DNA from: an uncultured Prevotella sp. | Lineage (GTDB): Bacteria; Bacteroidota; Bacteroidia; Bacteroidales; Bacteroidaceae | Reading direction: 5' to 3' | NCBI GenBank assembly: GCA_947303825.1 | Contig: CAMYZK010000072.1 | Coordinates: 1-9,489, forward strand | DNA length: 9,489 bases | Shown: one piece after another, positions 6,426-9,489 of the stretch | Position numbering within the stretch: position 1 is the first letter of the stretch | Layout of the letters: every line of letters begins with the position of its first letter | Notes under the pieces: model-generated | The model's input: the letters and a program-made list of their open reading frames with translations, nothing else | The model's database searches: none | What the model was told of the DNA's origin: nothing | Translations under genes and position numbers: made by a program

Positions 6426-7545
6426 CCTTCTTGGCCTCGGTCTTCTTCGACTTGTTCTTCTTCTTTTTCTTCTTTGCCTTGTCAAAGCGGGTTATGCTGT
6501 CGCCAGCCAGCAGGTCTACCGGCCCTTCGGGTTCCTTGCGCTGGTCTTCGGGCTGCAAGTCAAGGGGTTTCTCTCCACGGCGGTTCATCTCTATCACCTC
6601 CATGGCCCTCTCGCCGGTTATCGTCTCAAGGTTTACCGCCATCCGCTTGTCGGTGGAGTAAGTGATGAGTCCTGCCAAGATGTCGCTCTTGAAGTAGTAG
6701 TAGTCGGAGTCCATGGTCTGCAGCACCACCTCTCGGCTAGGCAGCTTCTTGCCATGCTCTATGTAGTCGTCCACCTCGTAGTTGAGGCAGCACTTCAGCT
6801 TGGCGCACATGCCTGCGAGCTTCTGCGGGTTGAGAGAGATGTCCTGGAACCTGGCGGCAGCGGTGCTCACGCTTACGAAGTTCTTCATCCACGTGGCACA
6901 GCACAGCTCGCGTCCGCAGGGGCCTGTGCCGCCGATGCGTCCTGCCTCCTGGCGTGCTCCTATCTGCTTCATCTCTATTCGCACGTGGAAGGCAGCTGCC
7001 AAGTCCTTGATGAGCTGGCGGAAGTCCACTCGCTCGTCGGCGATGTAGTAGAAGATGGCCTTCTGGCCGTCTCCCTGGTACTCCACGTCGCCAATCTTCA
7101 TGTTCAGTCCCAGCTCCTTGGCTATCTCACGGCTCTCTATCATCGTCTCGTGCTCACGAGCCTTGGCTTCGCGAAACTTGTCCATATCGCTTTGCCGTGC
7201 CAGGCGGTAGATGCGCTTTATCTCTTCTGTGCTCTTCAGGTTGGCCTTCTTTATCTGCAGAAGCACCAGACGGCCAGTGAGCGTCACTACACCGATGTCG
7301 TGACCCGGGCTAGCCTCCACAGCGACAATGTCGCCCTTCTTCAGCTGCAGGTTGTTAACATTATGGTAGTAACCCTTGCGGGTATGCTTGAACTGCACCT
7401 CCACCAGGTCGGTAGACTCTGCGTTGCCAGGCACGTCGGCCAGCCAGTCGTAGGTGTTCAACTGGCGGTCCTGACGGCCTATGGCAGCAGCACAGAGGCC
7501 ACGGTCGCAGCCAGTGCGTATGGGATAATCTCTTTTTTTCTCCAT
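6409..7545 (-). CDS. ricT: RicT-like PSP1-domain protein (Fe-S regulatory complex subunit)
   Basis: This cytoplasmic 378-residue protein has a PSP1 domain. RicT (YaaT) of Bacillus subtilis forms a complex with RicA and RicF that binds [4Fe-4S] clusters and influences RNA processing. RicA and RicF are not visible here, and the role in Bacteroidetes is unproven. The cysteine motifs are clear: CGRELCC at 210-216 and CAKLKCC at 247-253. There is an extra N-terminal pair (Cys13, Cys18) in TGCDRGLC that could also take part in cluster binding. The PSP1 core spans roughly residues 46-275. The tail from about 330 is polar and ends in a lysine-rich run (KAKKKKKKNKSKK) that looks disordered. The ATG at 7545 opens a plausible N-terminus; the SH3 gene ends 29 nt upstream and gldH overlaps the 3' end. 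Confidence 0.9.
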   Translation of the reverse strand: MEKKRDYPIRTGCDRGLCAAAIGRQDRQLNTYDWLADVPGNAESTDLVEVQFKHTRKGYYHNVNNLQLKKGDIVAVEASPGHDIGVVTLTGRLVLLQIKKANLKSTEEIKRIYRLARQSDMDKFREAKAREHETMIESREIAKELGLNMKIGDVEYQGDGQKAIFYYIADERVDFRQLIKDLAAAFHVRIEMKQIGARQEAGRIGGTGPCGRELCCATWMKNFVSVSTAAARFQDISLNPQKLAGMCAKLKCCLNYEVDDYIEHGKKLPSREVVLQTMDSDYYYFKSDILAGLITYSTDKRMAVNLETITGERAMEVIEMNRRGEKPLDLQPEDQRKEPEGPVDLLAGDSITRFDKAKKKKKKNKSKKTEAKKDEKEQ

Positions 7546-7574
7546 CTGTTGTTATAAGGAAAAAGACGATAGGG

Positions 7575-8081
7575 TCAGTTCCTTGGGCGTCCGTATTTCT
7601 TAGGAATGTAATAGTAGGAGCCATTGTAGACTATCTGGTAGTAATCGCCTACGATGCCCGAACACTTGGCATAGTCGCCTGTGTTGAAATGATGGTACGA
7701 GCCGCCTGTCAGCTTCGACTGCTCGCTGGGGCGGGAGCGCATACACACATTGTCGCCTGCAATGACGATATAGTCGTAAGACACAGGGGTAACGCTAGAG
7801 CTCGAAGAGCTGTTGCTACCCTTGCCGCGCGGACGTGCATACTGCTTTGGAATATAATAGGTGTTCTCGCCGTAGCGCACTTTGTAGTAGTCGCCTACCT
7901 GCCCGAGACATTTGAGACGCTCTCCGGTAGAGACGTGGGGGTACTGGCTGCCCACCATCTTTGTGCTTTCATTGGGCTTTAGTCTGAAACACACGTTATC
8001 ACCAGCAACGATTACCTCGCTCTGAGCTGACGCAAAGGTTGTTGCCAGAGCAAAAAAACATAAGAAAAATAACTTTTTCAT
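7575..8081 (-). CDS. Secreted protein with two SH3-like repeats
   Basis: The 168-residue protein has a clear signal peptide (MKKLFFLCFFALATTFASA, cleavage predicted before Gln20), so it is periplasmic or exported. The mature part is two homologous repeats, about residues 24-85 and 106-167. Each starts V/I-x-AGDNVC-R-x-(K/R)P, passes through GDYY-(K/Q)-(V/I), and ends YYIPK-(Q/K)-YxRPR. This is the pattern of bacterial SH3-like (SH3b/SH3_3) domains, which often bind cell-wall peptides. A serine run (89-96) links the two, which looks like an internal duplication. No catalytic domain is attached, so a wall-binding or scaffolding role is inferred. It lies 59 nt after the M14 peptidase and 29 nt before ricT, probably in one transcript with ricT. 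No consensus promoter is visible just upstream. Confidence 0.85.
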   Translation of the reverse strand: MKKLFFLCFFALATTFASAQSEVIVAGDNVCFRLKPNESTKMVGSQYPHVSTGERLKCLGQVGDYYKVRYGENTYYIPKQYARPRGKGSNSSSSSSVTPVSYDYIVIAGDNVCMRSRPSEQSKLTGGSYHHFNTGDYAKCSGIVGDYYQIVYNGSYYYIPKKYGRPRN

Positions 8082-8140
8082 ACTAAAAAAAATGGTTTGT
8101 TAGATTATTATTGAAATTATAAAAAAGGTTGTCCGATAGG

Positions 8141-9214
8141 TTACAGCTGTCCCTGTAAGATGGCATTTGCCAGGTCTGCCCATATCCATAGATTCTTTTT
8201 GTACAGACCGTCATATTCGGCTAGGGGCACAGGGTTTTTCGAGCCCAGCTCGATGGTGGCACTAGGACGCTTGTAGAGCACTTCCACCTCGTCGGCCCAG
8301 GAGCCGCATTCCGGAGACGTGCTGGGGCCGTAGAGTGGATAGGCAGTATGGCGCTTTATTATTCTCGACAGGTCGAGGGCTTTCTTGTTTACGGCAGCAG
8401 GAGCATTCTTGCAGCCATAGTATACCAGGTTGCCGCTGGTGTGATAGTTCAGGAAACACGTATAGTCATGCAGCTCGGAAATGCTGAGCAGCAGGCGGGA
8501 CTCTATCTCGGAATAAGGTTTTGGCCCGGGATAGTGAGAGAACCCCTTCGTGTCTTTCTTCTTACGGTCTTTGCCAAAGCCGTTTTTGAAGTTACGGTTC
8601 AGGTCCACTCCACTGGCATTAGACTTTATCTGGTCGTAGGGCGTACCGCTGGCGACGGTCTGTCTCACCCACTCTTTGACATCGCTGGTCACGGCACCTG
8701 CTTCGCCCCGCTGGGCAATCTCCACACCATCAGGATTGACCATGGGAAGGATTAAGAGACATACGTCCTGGAACAAGTCCTTTATCTTGTTTCCCTTGTA
8801 CTCTCCTGCCTCATAGCTTTTAGCATAATGCTCCACCATAGACATCACTATCATGGTAGACATGTACTCGCGAGCATGTATAGAGGCCTGAATCATAACG
8901 TAATGCTTGGCATCGGGATTGCCGAAAAGCACAATAGGAATGACTCGCCCCTGACTGGTCTTGCCGCCGTCAGAGCATTTAATGCATTCGGGATAGTATT
9001 TCTCGAGGGCTTTCAGGTCGTCCATCATCTCTGAATACGAATACTTTTGCTTGCTCGTATCTACTATTTTCGACGACGGGTCTTCTTTGCTTACTTCTTC
9101 TGTTCTAGTAGCCGACAATGCCTCTTTCCTTTCTGTGTTACTACCACAGCATACCTGAGTGATGGTACACGAAAGAAAAAAGGTCAACAGCGACAGTTTA
9201 CTTATTGTTCTCAT
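8141..9214 (-). CDS. Zinc carboxypeptidase, peptidase family M14
   Basis: This exported 357-residue metallopeptidase starts with a hydrophobic signal sequence (MRTISKLSLLTFFLSC). Cys16 could be a lipidation site, but the lipobox is imperfect. The Zn-binding HxxE is H113-A-R-E116, and the third ligand is H258 in NYHTSG. The substrate-binding N-R is in DLNRNF (206-207), and the catalytic Glu is E322 in TIELG. All M14 active-site residues are therefore present and the enzyme should be active. M14 enzymes remove C-terminal residues from peptides; some, such as those related to gamma-D-Glu-diaminopimelate peptidases, act on peptidoglycan peptides. The sequence alone does not tell which applies. 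Residues 25-58 form a charged linker before the catalytic domain. It has its own promoter at 9278-9309. Its last codons form a small TTACAG/CTGTAA hairpin (8141-8158) with an A6 (T6 on the mRNA strand) at 8121-8126, a weak terminator at best. Confidence 0.92.
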   Translation of the reverse strand: MRTISKLSLLTFFLSCTITQVCCGSNTERKEALSATRTEEVSKEDPSSKIVDTSKQKYSYSEMMDDLKALEKYYPECIKCSDGGKTSQGRVIPIVLFGNPDAKHYVMIQASIHAREYMSTMIVMSMVEHYAKSYEAGEYKGNKIKDLFQDVCLLILPMVNPDGVEIAQRGEAGAVTSDVKEWVRQTVASGTPYDQIKSNASGVDLNRNFKNGFGKDRKKKDTKGFSHYPGPKPYSEIESRLLLSISELHDYTCFLNYHTSGNLVYYGCKNAPAAVNKKALDLSRIIKRHTAYPLYGPSTSPECGSWADEVEVLYKRPSATIELGSKNPVPLAEYDGLYKKNLWIWADLANAILQGQL

Positions 9215-9277
9215 AAAGGTCTCTAAATCTCTTTTCCAATCACGTTAATAGGATTATGGCTATTGCCATTCTGTGTG

Positions 9278-9309
9278 CAAAATTAGGCAATTTATTCCTA
9301 TTTAGCAAA
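9278..9309 (-). promoter_or_regulatory. Bacteroidetes-type promoter of the M14 peptidase gene
   Basis: On the - strand, TTTG (9309-9306), a 20-nt spacer and TAATTTTG (9285-9278) fit the Bacteroidetes consensus. The start would be near 9271, with a leader of about 57 nt. A short ATGGC/GCCAT hairpin (9256-9269) lies at the very beginning of that leader and might protect the 5' end. Confidence 0.75.
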
Positions 9310-9350
9310 GGATTATTGACTTTTTTTCGGTCTGGAGCAAAAAAGACTCT

Positions 9351-9489
9351 TCACAGGGGCTTCTTGCGTCCCTTCGGTAGCAAGCGACTAGAGGTCGAGC
9401 GGCCGCTTGGCTCGTCCAAGCGCTCGGTTCTGCCGCTTTCTTGCGCTCCGTGGGTGCTCAGGCGCTTCGCGGAGGTCTCTGCAAAGAAC
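9351..9489 (-). CDS. Possible C-terminal end of an unidentified protein (partial)
   Basis: One - strand frame is open from the window edge for 45 codons to TGA at 9351-9353. It is rich in Ser, Arg, Lys and Gly and ends in PKGRKKPL, like a disordered basic tail. I recognise no domain. Coding status is weak because another - strand frame and a + strand frame are also long, and the DNA is GC-rich and contains a strong hairpin (9404-9422). The consensus promoter of the next gene begins 42 nt after the stop, which fits a gene end here. The alternatives are a dispersed intergenic repeat or a structured RNA. Confidence 0.3.
   Translation of the reverse strand, partial: FFAETSAKRLSTHGAQESGRTERLDEPSGRSTSSRLLPKGRKKPL
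9404..9422. other. GC-rich hairpin within a palindrome-rich stretch
   Basis: CGCTTGG (9404-9410) and CCAAGCG (9416-9422) pair perfectly around a 5-nt loop. GAGCG and CGCTC on either side extend the pairing across a 4-base bulge, and the left flank contains GCGGCCGC (9399-9406). The structure is visible on both strands. Its role is unknown. Confidence 0.45.

Noticed and set aside
6355..7557. 400-codon + strand open frame opposite ricT
   Set aside because: The - strand frame has the clear RicT cysteine motifs; the antisense translation is a Leu/Val/His-rich artefact without a domain.
8082..8140. Promoter for the SH3 protein
   Set aside because: The best match (TAATTTCA on the - strand) misses two consensus bases and has no TTG at the right distance.
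9361..9489. Vector contamination suggested by the NotI site GCGGCCGC
   Set aside because: No polylinker-like run of other sites was recognised and the stretch shares a 9-mer with the recA-side hairpin, so native DNA is more likely.
1..9489. tRNA or rRNA genes
   Set aside because: No cloverleaf, TTCRANN-type T-loop context or rRNA motif was recognised on either strand.

Overview
The window looks like chromosomal DNA from a Bacteroidales bacterium, most likely Prevotella or a close relative. Three observations support this. The RodA is long (493 aa), as in this order. A GldH lipoprotein and a RicT/PSP1 protein sit side by side. Two promoters match the Bacteroidetes sigma consensus (TTTG, 19-20 nt, TAnnTTTG). 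The core genes are moderately GC-rich, while the stretch at about 2720-3650 is visibly more AT-rich. The genus is an inference.

Layout from left to right. (1) The 3' part of mrdA (PBP2) and all of rodA overlap by ATGA and form the end of a cell-elongation operon on the + strand. (2) A gene-poor stretch (2495-2890) holds an imperfect dyad, a four-unit 22-bp tandem repeat and a consensus promoter. (3) The promoter reads into a small DUF5678-type gene, which overlaps by ATGA a 58-codon remnant of an aspartic-protease-like gene, followed by a strong hairpin. (4) A spacer of about 250 nt can fold into a nested quasi-hairpin. (5) Next comes a secreted RCC1-repeat/Ig-like protein with a type IX-like C-terminal sorting domain, whose signal peptide lies in a different frame from the rest. 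(6) A 35-bp-arm hairpin built from 7-bp repeats, partly duplicated, separates this gene from the convergent recA.

The right half is all on the - strand. A zinc carboxypeptidase of family M14 has its own consensus promoter. It is followed by a two-repeat SH3-like secreted protein, ricT, gldH and recA. The last four genes are separated by 29 nt, a 17-nt overlap and 51 nt, so they may be co-transcribed. The right edge holds a structured, GC-rich stretch that may be the end of another - strand gene.

The genes cover peptidoglycan elongation (PBP2/RodA), DNA recombination (RecA), a Fe-S-type regulator (RicT), envelope proteins (GldH, SH3 protein, M14 peptidase) and a probably decayed secreted protein. 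I did not find a complete new system. The items most worth a second look are the tandem repeat above a promoter, the DUF5678/broken protease pair, the frameshifted RCC1 gene, and the unusual intergenic hairpins.
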